Positions 47,220-58,084 of a stretch of DNA of 64,000 nucleotides are shown here, one piece after another. The notes under the pieces were generated by a model. It was not told where the DNA came from. It ran no database searches and saw only the letters and a list, made by a program, of their open reading frames with translations. How positions within the stretch are numbered: the stretch's first letter is position 1; each line of letters opens with the position of its first letter. The translations under genes were made by a program, and so were the position numbers. This DNA is from Metallyticus violacea (lineage: Eukaryota > Arthropoda > Insecta > Mantodea > Metallyticidae): contig CM060843.1 in the NCBI GenBank assembly GCA_030762175.1, positions 24,631,501 to 24,695,500 of the forward strand, written 5' to 3'.

Positions 47220-47914
47220 GAACAAATGAAAGTCGCAAGATGATATGTCACTATGCGCAGGAAGAAGTCGTCACACACACACACACACTATTTTCTTGTC
47301 AGCTTTCTCGGAACACATACTATTGGGAAGTGGAGACATGGGCTAGTCAGAGCAATGTGCTGATAACGCAATGTGTCAGAAGAGTGCATTGTTCATCAGT
47401 AGCGCACTATCGTAAACAGAACCTGTGCTTGTGCTATGGTGCGTTTAGAAAACATTGACCACTTACAGGCTGAAGTTAATATATTTAACATTTCCTAACT
47501 TAATAGCGAATTAATAAAATATAAATGAACAAATTCATAGACTTCATTTCAGGTTTACTAACAAAGAATAATATTAATTTGTCTGCTTATTAATGCATAT
47601 CATTTATAGACATTTAATTTTGGACTACACCGGGGTGATTATTTACAACCTTTGTGTTGTGGCTAATATTGCTGACAGGTATACTTACAAATGCCACAAA
47701 GGGAGGTTGCCCCCCTCTCCCAATATACGAATAACAGAAGTCGACGACTATGTTCAGGAGTGAAGGAAGAAAAAGCCACAAGTGTACATTTGCATATTAA
47801 TATCTCCACTAACATTTTTTATCTCTTAGCAAGAGTTTTACTTTGCACCACGCAAACTCAATGGGGTTCAGTTCACACATGTATGTTGGCAAACTTAATG
47901 CTTCATGCTCATGT
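47220..47914. other. unassigned sequence with short (CA)n
   Basis: No gene recognised. Confidence 0.4.
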
Positions 47915-47929
47915 AATTTTCAGGAGTGA

Positions 47930-48018
47930 CCACATTTCATCTCGTGTATCATCAGTGTCCACCGCCTGTGATGCCTCAGTAGTAAAAACGGACGTTAAAA
48001 CACTATTAAAAAAAAAAA
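47930..48018 (+). mobile_element. SINE1, 5'-truncated, in a mariner fragment
   Basis: 89-bp SINE1 3' end with A tail. Target duplication AGGAGTGA at 47922-47929 and 48019-48026. The target is the mariner sequence ATTTTCAGGAGTGA. Confidence 0.9.
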
Positions 48019-48228
48019 AGGAGTGAGCACCTCCAAGGGCCGACTTGTACGCTCTTCGTCTTCAATGCTTTCTAGACCCATTCGAAAAAGTTTGGCCCAT
48101 TCTTTTACTATAAAATATGAGGGGGATGCTTCGCCATATACATCGTCCAGTTGCTGCTTAATTTCATTTGGAGTAAGTCCTTCTTTTGTGAATAACTTAA
48201 TAACAGCTCGAAACTGCATTTTGAACAT
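48019..48228 (-). pseudogene. mariner transposase N-terminal fragment (A4)
   Basis: Open on the minus strand from 48228: MFKMQFRAVIKLFTKEGLTP, NEIKQQLDDVYGEASPSYF, VKEWAKLFRMGLESIEDEER and RPLEVLTP. This is the HTH region plus linker, with no stop in this stretch. It is cut off by the SINE1 and the element breakpoint, and the catalytic domain is absent. Confidence 0.88.
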
Positions 48229-48394
48229 GTCACAATCTTCTATACATAACCTTCTTTATGCAACTCTATGTGAACACTGAACACAGCGGAGCGGAAGTTA
48301 CAGTTGCAATTCTTTACTTAACAGATAAGGTATAACAACAGATAAGAGTTTTGTGAAGGAGATAATCCTTATCGGCGAGGCTGGAAACTTATGT
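48019..48394 (-). mobile_element. mariner A 5' fragment (A4)
   Basis: Carries the N-terminal third of the transposase gene and the 5' end region (TTGTGAAGGAGATAATCC, CGGCGAGGCTGGAAACTTAT). It stops about 15 bp left of the SINE1 (near 47915), so the rest of the element is missing. Confidence 0.88.
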
Positions 48395-48399
48395 ATATA

Positions 48400-49120
48400 T
48401 AATTTAAATTATTTTCATCTGCAATTATGACTTCGGGATCGGATTATCCAGTGTCTCTTTGGTAATATATGTAGAAGCACAGTTTGGTTGAATTAGACTG
48501 ATCTTAATGCTACCTGGTAGACTCTGTAATGATAATTTTGTCGTCAAATAAATACTAAAATGTGTCATTAGGTTGCAGTCGATTTCAATGCAATATGGAC
48601 TGTCGCCAGTGGCACGACTAGGCACTGCCCGCCCACTAGAACTTCGCACACCTGGAACTACAACACCACCTACGCCACCCATAAAAATATGATTGAGCAC
48701 GACAATATGAGTCATATTGAAGTCTGAGAGTGCTTTTTTTTTTAATTTAGTACTGAAAAATATTTTATTTATAACTCGTTTATATGTGATCACACTAAAC
48801 CATATTGGCAAGATGAATTAGTAACAAACCTGCCGTTGCTGCGTACGCAGTGCTTGGGCTTAACCGCAGAAAAGGAGGAAAGTTTGTGTATTAGAGGGTG
48901 TAGAACAGATGGAGAAATTGTTACACTTTTCTATTTTATAATGAGCGGATCTGACATTCTGGAAGATACTGAATATGAACAAATAACCTAATTTCAGTTG
49001 TCAGCATGTCCATACTACTAACTATTTTAAATTTAGGCATAAAGTGCAACCTGAAATGTACTGAGTTTTATTCCAGTTGAGTGTCAGTGTATTATTGCCA
49101 TCCAAGATGTCCGCAGGACA
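48400..49120. other. unassigned sequence
   Basis: No gene recognised. Confidence 0.4.
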
Positions 49121-49279
49121 GGCGTGGGACTATGATGGTGTGTTTTTGTTTTGTTTGACAATTATAATCGCCCCGTGAAAGAATATGAGCACTCATATGA
49201 AATGGTAAATTGCTGTAGAATTTTTAGTCCGGCACCTAATTTCATCATCCATATATGGAAGAGAAGAGGCTTTGTGCAG

Positions 49280-50005
49280 CAGCGATATACAAAATAGATA
49301 GTTCTACTCCAGCCGTCTGCTTACACGCATTCAATATGGTGGGAATGATCAGCGATTTAAAAAAGTATAGTTTTCAATTGATGGTATCGCTTTTGATCTG
49401 AATACAGAGATCAGTTGAGTGCTTCCTGAACCTTGTGAACAAAGGTTTATGTATTCCTTAAAGGTTACATCTTAATCCAGCCGAACTCCCAAAAAAGTGT
49501 GCCACTAGATCCTTTGCTGCCTGCGTGTGTAGTATGCGATGTTTGGTAAATATAATGGCGTTGCTTTTTGCCAGATTGATTGACATTCGCCAACGCTTGC
49601 ATAACCTTTCGATTAGGCGCAATAATCTTTGTATTGGGGTTAATGGCTCTGCCTAGGCGTTTTTCTATTTTGTAAACCAAGACGCCATCTGCATATTGAG
49701 CTATGTTGACATCTGGTGTGTGGAGAAAGTCTGCCATGTATATGTTGGCGATAGTGCTGCGCCGCGAATGGGTCTGAAAGTAGAAATGTTTACCGCCACC
49801 GTTGCTTTGAAAGTTCGGTGTTTAAGGTTGTGGAAGCCCAAGGGAGATAAGTTTGAGAAGGAGCCCGGCATACCAGGTCATAGAGAAGGCCTTTTCTACT
49901 TCCAGAGACACCGCTGGGGTAAATGCTTTGTCCTGAAATCCCAAGACTGCAGCTTCCACCACTCGCAGTTTTATATATTGATAGTCTGAATGTCACATTA
50001 AATAA
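49280..50005 (-). pseudogene. Jockey-like LINE reverse-transcriptase remnant
   Basis: Minus strand. YQYIKLRVVEAAVLGFQDKA (about 49990-49930), then VSLEVEKAFSMTWYAGLLLK (the 'D..KAFD.VWH.GLL.KL' palm motif with Asp changed), then a gap, then ANIYMADFLHTPDVNIAQ and YADGVLVYKIEKRL. In the catalytic YADD box the second Asp is replaced by Gly. Next come NVNQ and EFGWIKM, in the position of the 'YLGV.LD' motif. Further along, RFRKHSTDLCIQIKS and FFKSLIIPTILNACK continue the thumb. Fragment only. No endonuclease, no ORF1. Confidence 0.75.
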
Positions 50006-50217
50006 ACTGGAAAGTCGTAACAATTTCGAATTTAAGTATATGATTTTAGACCCTTTTCCCCCGGAGTCCTATAATTGTAAGTTAATGTATCATAGCGTTT
50101 TTCATCTAAGACGTTATAGTATTTTTTAAATATCGAGGGTGCCGAAAATGTATACACACTTTCACAGTAGATATCTATTTAATATATCTAAAAGTTGGAC
50201 CGATAAATAACAATAAT

Positions 50218-50513
50218 TTTTTTGATTGATTTATTTATGGACGCTCTTTAACATCTCAGGTCATCAGCGTCCCATTCAACTCAGGGCGTGAAACGGCCGA
50301 CAAATTTTGCTCAGATGCCTCTCTTTCAGGCTTGAGGTTTTTTTTCCTGCAGTAAATGTACGACACGGGACCCACGGCTTTACTTCCCTTTCGAAGGAAG
50401 CCATACTTAGGATTTTTACGCCCCGAAAAAATCCATCGGTCCTGGCCGGGTTCGAACCCGCGATCTTGGGTGCTTCTATGGTAGCCACTACACCACCAGG
50501 ACCGACAATAATA
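50218..50513 (-). mobile_element. SINE2, full length
   Basis: Minus strand. Head at right with GGTTCGAACCCGCGATC (B box reverse) and CTACACCACCAGGACC (A box reverse), among the best kept here. Target duplication TAACAATAAT at 50208-50217 and 50514-50523, inside copy C3. Confidence 0.94.
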
Positions 50514-50589
50514 TAACAATAATGTGTAGTATGATGTTCTGTAAACAGATGTGACTCACATTACGTTATGCTAGCGTTGCTATAACAAA

Positions 50590-50924
50590 ATGGAGTCAAG
50601 ATTATCGTTTGAACAGCGGAAAGTAATGTTGAAGTGGTACTGGAAAACCGAGAATATTGTTGAAGTTCAAAAGCAATGGAGACGTGCGTACAGAACAGAA
50701 CCGAACTGCCAACGCGAGTAACAATCGCATGCGCTGGAGACAAATTTGAGACTCATGACACCTTATACCGTAGAAAACCAGCTACACTGGAAGCACTTCG
50801 GGAAGAAAGTGAAACATGTGCTGCAATCGCTGAGGACACTTTCGCAAACGTTGCTCAATCAGTAGTTCAACGTATCCAGAAGTATGTCGATGGTGGGCAT
50901 TTTGAGCAACTGTTTTATTTGTAA
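50590..50924 (+). pseudogene. Tc1/mariner (DUF4817) transposase, centre deleted (C3)
   Basis: Starts at an ATG at 50590: ESRLSFEQRKVMLKWYWKTE (DUF4817 HTH), then QKQWRRAYRTEP and a +1-type frameshift, LPTRVTIACAGDKFETHDT. It joins straight to the C-terminal segment LYRRKPATLEALREESETCA, ending GGHFEQLFYL and a stop at 50922-50924. The second HTH and nearly all of the DDE domain are deleted. It is the mirror case of C2, which keeps the N-terminal half, and C1, which keeps the third-Asp region. Confidence 0.85.
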
Positions 50925-51029
50925 AAGTCTAAGATTATTAGTGCTCATCATTTTCTGTTTATGTGAATTCAGTTTTGCTATGTTAACACAGGTTTTCTTT
51001 GCAACTATACATTTTTTGCAACCCTCTGT

Positions 51030-52090
51030 GTATTTATAAGAGTGGTCGCAAACTGTCGTCTTTACATTGCCCCAGTTGTTTGCAAACTTAGCCTAAATCT
51101 AGTCTTAACTATGCCAGTGGCACTCGTGAACTTTCCGCCGATCTATATTTCCTCTTCTTACCTAACTATGGGCATGTGAGAAGGTGACATCACCTAAGAC
51201 CTAATTTGATTGGCTACGACAGACGCTCTCAAAACGGTCCAGCGCTTATTACCTTGATCTGGGTGAGTACTTTGTTCCCCCCCCCCCTTCTGAGTACCCG
51301 CAGTGGTAAGTCATAGGTAATAAGTTCCCATGGGAGAAATGCTTCTGACAATATTTAGAAAGTGAAAATGGAGCTTTTTGCCTTCAATGATGACTCAGGT
51401 TTTTTGCTTTTTTTTTTTTTATTAATTTTTTTTTTACTTTAATTTGGTTTAATGGTTTAGTTTGTTTTGTTGTATTTGAAAGGTAAATTGTGTATAGGGT
51501 TTTCTCCTAATTTTAAGGAAATGTTATAATATGCTGTCAGGGTAGTTACGGGGCTATGCTGAGATAAGAATTGCTACTAAAGAGCGCTAACAATGCTGGA
51601 CTTGCTTGTTACTTTTTGATGCTTATGTAAAGTATTTCCTGTCAATAGGCAAAGATGTATGTTGTAAGCCAGTGTGTTAGTTTTTTTCTTCTTTTTATTG
51701 TAAAAGGTTTTGCCCCATATCTTTTGGCAAAAAGGAACATTTTTCAAATGTTTTGAAAGATTCTAAAGTTAGATGTTAATATTTTTTACTTAATATTGTA
51801 ATTTACTTCATGCAATTACTAACTGCTACACGTGCAATATACCCAAGCTTAGTTTATTCACTCACAACAAACCGATATCAAGGATTCCCTATGCCCCTAA
51901 GGTAATAAATGTAGCCACTATGATTAAATTCTTTTAGCTGCTGTTGCTGCAATTTGGAACAAGTTGCTCTGTTAATGTTATAACAACCCCTATTTTCTTT
52001 GTATGTAAGAATGCGTACTGGTACGGTCTGACGACGCGGTGTATTGTTTACATGTACAGAAGCTCGTTGAACTGAATACATTCACAACAG
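51030..52090. other. unassigned sequence
   Basis: A poly-C run (51277-51287) and T-rich tracts (51411-51435). No gene recognised. The right end probably holds the 5' part of the mariner remnant that follows. Confidence 0.4.
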
Positions 52091-52097
52091 AGATTCG

Positions 52098-52890
52098 TTG
52101 AAACGGACCCAGCAAGCAATAATTCCACTATTGAAGGCAGAAGGTGTTAGTGGAGCCGAAGTTTATCGTCGAATGAACAATGTGTATGGGAATGCGTGTT
52201 TGTCACACAGCACAGTGTTCGGATGGTGCGATGAATTTAGTGACGGACGTGTGCACACTGAGAACGTGCCTAAACCTGAACAAGCTCAATTAACCAAGGA
52301 ATCAATTACAGCCTTAGACTACCTTGTTATGGAGAGTCGCCGAAATCATGCTAGAGAGAATGCAGAAATATTGTCATTGAGTAAGCGTATAACAAAAAGA
52401 ACTCAAATTCCGTTTTCGGCAACATTACCAGCTGCAATAGCAGTAAATTTCACACGATTCTCCGTCGGCGGTTGAAATTAGCGCGCAGTGGGTTCCGAAG
52501 CATCTTTCTGAGAAACATGCATACTTGCGTGGAGCATCTGCTACATTATCAACAGAAAGTAGTCCGTTTCGTCGGTTCTGGTAATTTAGTGATAACCGTA
52601 CTTTCCTCGTAGAGCCAAGGTCGCGGTTTAAAACCCGGCCAGGGTTGATGGATTTTTACGCCCGAAAAAATCCTAAGTATTGGTTCCTTCGGAAGGAAAG
52701 TAAAGCCATGGGTCCCGTGTCATAGATTTACAGCAAGAAAAAGAACCTCAAGTCTGAAAGAAGAGGCTCCTGAGCAAAATTTATCGGCCGTTTCACGCCC
52801 TAAATTGAATGGGACGCTGATGACTTGAGATATTAAAGAGCGTCCATAAATAAACCAAATCAATGAGTCCGTTTCTTTATAAAATTGGTT
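52098..52890 (+). pseudogene. mariner-type transposase N-terminal remnant, lineage F, cut by SINE2
   Basis: Open stretch: KRTQQAIIPLLKAEGVSGAE, VYRRMNNVYGNACLSHSTVF, GWCDEFSDGR, then a second HTH (ENAEILSLS with, in another frame, ADFLHTILRRRLKLARSGF), and SEKHAYLRGASATLSTES near 52505-52563. This is the HTH-linker-HTH region of a mariner, ending where the 'W.P..L' motif would be. The SINE2 follows at 52571. No catalytic domain is recognised beyond it. Confidence 0.6.
52571..52865 (+). mobile_element. SINE2, full length
   Basis: Plus strand, 295 bp. Perfect 10-bp target duplication AGTCCGTTTC at 52561-52570 and 52866-52875. 3' end TTAAAGAGCGTCCATAAATA. Confidence 0.94.
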
Positions 52891-53580
52891 TTGCTGTCAA
52901 CCATGCATGAATATTTGTGACACTAGCTTGAACAAAGTGACTATATGTAGCGGACATGAGCAATTCATCATTTTACTTCCTGTGTGCTCATATATTTCAT
53001 ATATTTCAACAAACACATAATTACAGAAAAAAATAAATCTACTTTCATTTTGGAAAATCATACATACTAAAAATGTTAATAACATTAATAGTTTTCATCA
53101 CATTTTTCCTAGTTAGTACTGCAATACATTTCAGCACTGTACATAAGTTCATCCATGTTTTCATATACTCACCATCAGCAGCGCATAACTGTGGTGCCTC
53201 GAGCCGTCTATAACTATTTATAAAGTTACTGTTGAAATTACCTGATATGCTTAGTATTACTATTAAAATTAAATTATTTTAATGATCATACCAAAATTTT
53301 AGTTGAAATAATTCTGGTTCAAAGAAACAGTTCCCTTGTTAGAATTTTTCTTTTACCCTTGCATTATTGAGTACAAGAAGGATAAAACTTTGTATGTTAA
53401 AAATGTATTTGAAATGTACATTTTTAAAAATATTTTTATATATTTCATAAAAAATAAACAGGAATCTCATTCTGGCACCAAATATAATGTGAATGCTTAA
53501 GTGCTCATAAGTCATGTAACAGAGCTTGTTTTTATATTAGATAAAATTCAGAAGAATATAATGGAATAGTGCAACCGCTG
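52891..53580. other. unassigned AT-rich sequence
   Basis: No gene recognised. Confidence 0.4.
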
Positions 53581-53582
53581 GG

Positions 53583-54340
53583 CATGAATGGATGGTCTGG
53601 GGCAGAGGAGAATACTGTCGGTACTTGAGTCTTGCTCATAACTGGTCCTTTGAACCCACGCCCCTAATAAGGGCACCTTCGGGAGGAAGGGATGAGGTAA
53701 GAGCGATATCGGTCAGCCAGGATATACGGGCGGTGACTGCACGGACGCAGATGGGGTACCTAACATGTTTTCAGATGGAACACTCCGACTACAGATTGTT
53801 CGAACCCTTTAGAAGGCCCACTTCCATTTCACACGCCGGGGCACGAAACCTTTCCAAAGCGCAGACCACACACGCCGCGCCGACCTCACAATTTCCACTC
53901 TGTAACAGAACCAATGGAATGAAATGATATGAAATGGGAGAGCGAAAAATTCGTGGAAAGTAAATGTTCATCCCAGCACTAGCAAAATAACCAGGAGACC
54001 GCCACGGGTGGCCGAGGTCATTAAGGGGCGGACTCTCGAGCGTGAGGTCTGAGGTTCGAATCCCGCCAGGACCATCCTCTCTGAGTGATTTTTTTTTTTT
54101 TTTTTTTTCAAGTTTTCCTCAGTCCTCATAAATGGCAAATGCTGGGGAGGTACCCTAAACCTAGGCCTGGAACGCTTCCTTCCTTTAAAAAAAATTCTTT
54201 CCCAATGTATCATCAGTGTCCGCCGTCTATGGTACCTCAGTAGTAAAAACGGCGTTGAACACTATTAAAAAAACTAAATAACCAGGGGAAACCAAGAGAA
54301 AAATTCTAGGTCAGGATGTCCGGCACAGCGGGAATTGGAC
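53583..54340 (-). mobile_element. SINE4, interrupted by SINE1
   Basis: Minus strand. 3' end at left (GTACTTGAGTCTTGCTCATA, CTTCGGGAGGAAGGGATGAG), core CTGTAACAGAACCAATGGAA near 53900, head side at right (TTGGTTTCCCCTGG reversed, GGAATTGGACACGGGACC). SINE1 removed, it is about 470 bp. Confidence 0.7.
53999..54275 (+). mobile_element. SINE1, full length, nested in SINE4
   Basis: 277 bp, opposite orientation to its SINE4 host. Head CACGGGTGGCCGAGGTCATT and GGTTCGAATCCC, body T tract expanded to about 20 T. Target duplication AAATAACCAGG(A/G)GA at 53985-53998 and 54276-54289, one mismatch. Confidence 0.95.
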
Positions 54341-54344
54341 ACGG

Positions 54345-55000
54345 GACCTACAGAATGGAGTGTCAAGAGTTAATGTCTTTAATATATTTAAGCAAATTCA
54401 AAAGGGTCCACTTCAGAGAGCGCACCTTGCGAGCCATCAACAAACACTCGAGAGTTTTCCCTTCTAATAAGTATCTATTAAGCAAAGGCTTCAAGAGATT
54501 CTAATGATGTCTCCCGCTGGCTCTATTTTGCTCCATCGTTTCCATCCTCAACGTCAACTTTCCTCCTTTTCCGCACCTTCGCTGGTATTGATTCCTGTTT
54601 TTGTTGTCGCTTCCACATTACTCCACTCGGGAAATGTATTTTTCCTCCTCTCGGGACGAAGATTAAGCGAAGTAACAAAGATGGAAACCTTTAGTAAACA
54701 AGGAAGCCGCCTCTAATAAAGACATAACGGAATGGTGTGCTGAAATTAATGGTATTGTCACATTAAATTACGGCTGCTGTTGCGCGGTTTACCTCAGCCT
54801 TCTCTTTAAATTCTCTTTCTTATATATACATTCACGAAATTCAATTCCTCCATTCCAAATGTTAAATGAATTCCTGAAATAAGCAACAGTGACAGAGAAA
54901 GGCGCACCAAGTTTATCAAACTTTAGATACAATTTGTGACAGTTCAACAAATCCGTTAATATTTTCGTAGTGTCGGCCCCTCGTATATGATGAATAAGTA
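54345..55000. other. unassigned sequence
   Basis: No gene recognised. Confidence 0.4.
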
Positions 55001-55002
55001 AA

Positions 55003-55440
55003 TGAGCGAGTGGCTAGGCCGTAACGCTTGAAACTTGCATTCGTAAGGTCCGGGTTCAAATTTCTTGGGGCTGGTCTTCCTGACCTTGGGTTTTTTCGTG
55101 GTTTTCCCTGGTCGCTTAGGCAAATGCTGGGATGAATGATTACTTTCCAAGAATTACCCACTCTCCCCTTTCATTCCGTTGGTTCTGTTAAAGAGCCCAA
55201 AGTGCCAGGGCGAAGTGAGCTGGTGCGGGGTGACGGTGGCTTGCAAATGTTTTGAAAGCGACTCTTCTGAGGTGATCGAAGTCTTGGAGCGGGGGCTCGC
55301 CGGCGTCGGTTCTGTCTGGAAATATTGTTTGGGACCACGTCTTACGTCCGCGCCCGTGGACTGGCTATCCGTTGTTTCCCGTACTGCATCCCTTCCTTCC
55401 GGAGGTACCTTCACAAACGGCCAAGCTGAAGTGCTGGAAA
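55003..55440 (+). mobile_element. SINE4
   Basis: Head GAGCGAGTGGCTAGGCCGTA (A-box region) and GTCCGGGTTCAAATTTC (B box), then TTTTTCGTGGTTTTCCCTGG, GGCAAATGCTGGGATGAATG, CATTCCGTTGGTTCTGTTA, GAAGTGAGCTGG, and a 3' part CATCCCTTCCTTCCGGAGG. The best-preserved SINE4 head in the window. Confidence 0.75.
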
Positions 55441-55444
55441 AGCT

Positions 55445-58040
55445 TTTTTTATTCAGTGAACTAATGTGACGGTTGGTCATGCTGTTTTCGTATACGCTGG
55501 TGTATGTTGCATTTGTAGTGCAACAAGTGTCTATTTCTGCACCTGTTTTCCTTTGAATCAAAACAGGAAACTCTTTTTCAAACAGATAATTTAAAATTCA
55601 AGGAAAGCTACAGAGGACATATTTAGGAACATTTTCGTTCTTAAACAGAACTATTGATGACTGGAACAACTTATCTGCAACAATATTTGAAGGTCAACCT
55701 CTAACAGTTAAAAAATTTTAAGATAAAATTAAATAAGTACATAGTTCATAAATAAGGTTTTGTAGTTGGCATTTGTTTAATTAGATTGAAACATTTTAAT
55801 TAGATCAAAACTTATTTATTTAGAATTACTTTACTTGATTAAATAATGTGCATTTAAATAGCTGGATATGTATTTAATTATGTTGAATGTATTAATAAAT
55901 ACTCTATGGAAACGTCAAATGTTTCATTATAAGATTTGAGGTAACGTATTAATAATATACAGAAATTTAAAGGCCATATTTAGTAAACCTGTTTAAGACT
56001 TGTGTTAGTTATGTAAACAATTTTAGAATAAGAAGTTGTGACAGATACATAATAACAGGAACTACAGAAGCAGGCTTGTCTTCTGTCTTTGAAGAATACA
56101 GGTTTCTCGAAATATTGCGTCATTTGTATCAATATTTAAGTGTTTAATCAATTATTGCATCTCAAGTACTTGTTATTTTAGCTACGTGTTCCAGCAGATA
56201 TTTTATTATATACTTTTTGCCCTAGGCAGATTACCAGTCTTCCGTAAAACCCCCAATCTGGAGGACCAGCGTTTTTATTAAGGGTTGGGTGCTTTCAACA
56301 GAATCCCATTTACTCTGGGCAGTAAGGTTCCTAACCAGTGCTAATGACACCTGAATACTCATGCAATAATCTTGGAAAGCTTATAGGTTACTACTTTCCA
56401 TGCCAGGAACACGGGGCTCTGAGGACTAGGTGACTAAAGGCCTTTTTGGGGCTGTATGGAGAGTTTCCAAACTCTAATTTAGAACATTTAAATATCATAA
56501 CGCGCAGAAATGGCCCAGTCCTTCCTAACACCCGTAAGAGAGCAAGGGAGAGAATTAGCGGGAAAGCTGCATGACTCGTACAGTATAAAAAGTTGAAACA
56601 TTTTACAATAATGTAGGTTAAAGTTTCAAGAATAGTGTTCACTTCCACTATAAAGCTAAGCTAATAAATATAAGCTGCTACCTGCATATGCATTATACGG
56701 CCTTGATGATTGACTTCTCTCAGTATGCAGTTGCACTCTGCTGCCTGTAACTTAAATAACCTCATTGTAACTTGCTGTTGCTTCGAAACATGCAAAGTAG
56801 TATCCAAATTTTGAGCGAAAAAACGATGATGATTTACGTAAATGACTTTGCAGACCTAACCATAACATATGATTCACCTGTATGAAAATGCAGAACATTT
56901 CTACATTGTAGCTATTTTAAAAAATGCTTTTATGAATCAGTTTGCACAAGGCTAGAGGTTACTAGAGGAAATGTTTTCCCATAGGCATTTGAAACTTTTT
57001 TTTTTTTTTTTGAATACAACTCTGTTATTTTCCATGATGTTTACATCCCACTTTAAAGTATTCCCTTCAAAGAGCTGATTAATTTGGAATGTTCTATTCA
57101 GTAAACTGTTTTACTATTATTGCAAAACTGCTGTTGCCAAAGCTAGACAAAAAATGCAGCAAAACTCCATTTTTCCAAAGTCTCGTCGAAGCAAAGAGTT
57201 GCTGGTTTTATTTCTCCCCCTCTCTGTTTTTTGTTCACGCTACGCTTTAAATTGTTTAACTATTTTATAGAAAAGCGTCTTTCGCATTCTGTTTAGCTTT
57301 ACATTTTTTCCAGAAGAAGAAAAAAAAATAGAGAGCAGAGAGAGAAAAACATCACAAAAATTAGTTACGAGCTGTCGCAAAAAACTTTATCTCGTTTCAT
57401 CGTGGGCATTTTCACGCTACTCCACCCCAACGCTCGGACCTCACCCTGAATTTTACTCACAACATATTACGTAACTGGCGGAGAAAGAAAGGGTAATAAA
57501 AAAAAAGGGCTTTTGCGTAGCTTGTTTGTGTTTGGGGATATTCACAGGTTTCTTGTTCGTGTACAGGCTTTATTTGTTTTACAGGAAATTTAAGATTTTA
57601 GAAAAAATGCGGACACGTCATGTCATTTCTTAAAAGAATTTATTTTATAAATGCGAAACCTTTCCGCAGTAATTGTTGCTTGAGCTAAAATTTCCTCATA
57701 TAAAATGGTTAATTAAAACCTATAATGATTTATTTATTTATTATGTTATTTTGTTTATTCATTTATTTTTCCCGCGTTTTCTGATAGAGCTTCTCGTTTT
57801 CATCATTCTGCATCTTTATTTGTTTTATACAGGATCTTAAGTTTATACAGAAGCGTTTATTACTATGACAGCAATATTTTTCATTAAAATACGATTACTA
57901 AATTTATTACACCTAAGTGTTAGTAAATTTTTCTTCTCATTTGGCGCTATAGCCCGGGGCGAGCCTTGGCCTGTCCATCTCTTCTTATGATAGTTAATAA
58001 ATAAAGCTACTATATAAAACAAATGAATGTTCCTTATGGA
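55445..58040. other. unassigned sequence
   Basis: 2.6 kb with no recognised gene, transposase or SINE. Short T and A runs at 57000-57012 and elsewhere. Open frames are short and domain-free. Confidence 0.4.
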
Positions 58041-58043
58041 ACA

Positions 58044-58083
58044 AAATGGTTAGGCCGCAAACTTATGGACCTACTCTCGTACA
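58044..58083 (+). mobile_element. mariner A terminal-repeat fragment (A7)
   Basis: ATGGTTAGGCCGCAAACTTA, then TGGACCTACTCTCGTA: the outer end of an A-lineage element and little else. Confidence 0.65.
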
Positions 58084-58084
58084 G

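Larger units (their letters stand above)
50134..51026 (+). mobile_element. DUF4817-family Tc1/mariner derivative (copy C3)
   Basis: Ends: left CGAGGGTGCCGAAAATGTAT, right (inward) AGAGGGTTGCAAAAAATGTA. About 590 bp once the SINE2 at 50218-50513 is removed. Shares 5' and 3' non-coding blocks with C1 and C2. Oriented opposite to them. Confidence 0.88.

Noticed and set aside
47995..48228. Clean 77-codon HTH frame as a domesticated DNA-binding protein
   Set aside because: It is a truncated mariner N-terminus whose frame runs into a SINE1 A tail. The open state is expected by chance for a young copy.
53592..53927. 111-codon open frame
   Set aside because: Lies antisense within a SINE4 copy.
55154..55561. 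135-codon open frame
   Set aside because: Lies antisense across a SINE4 copy and its flank, with no domain.
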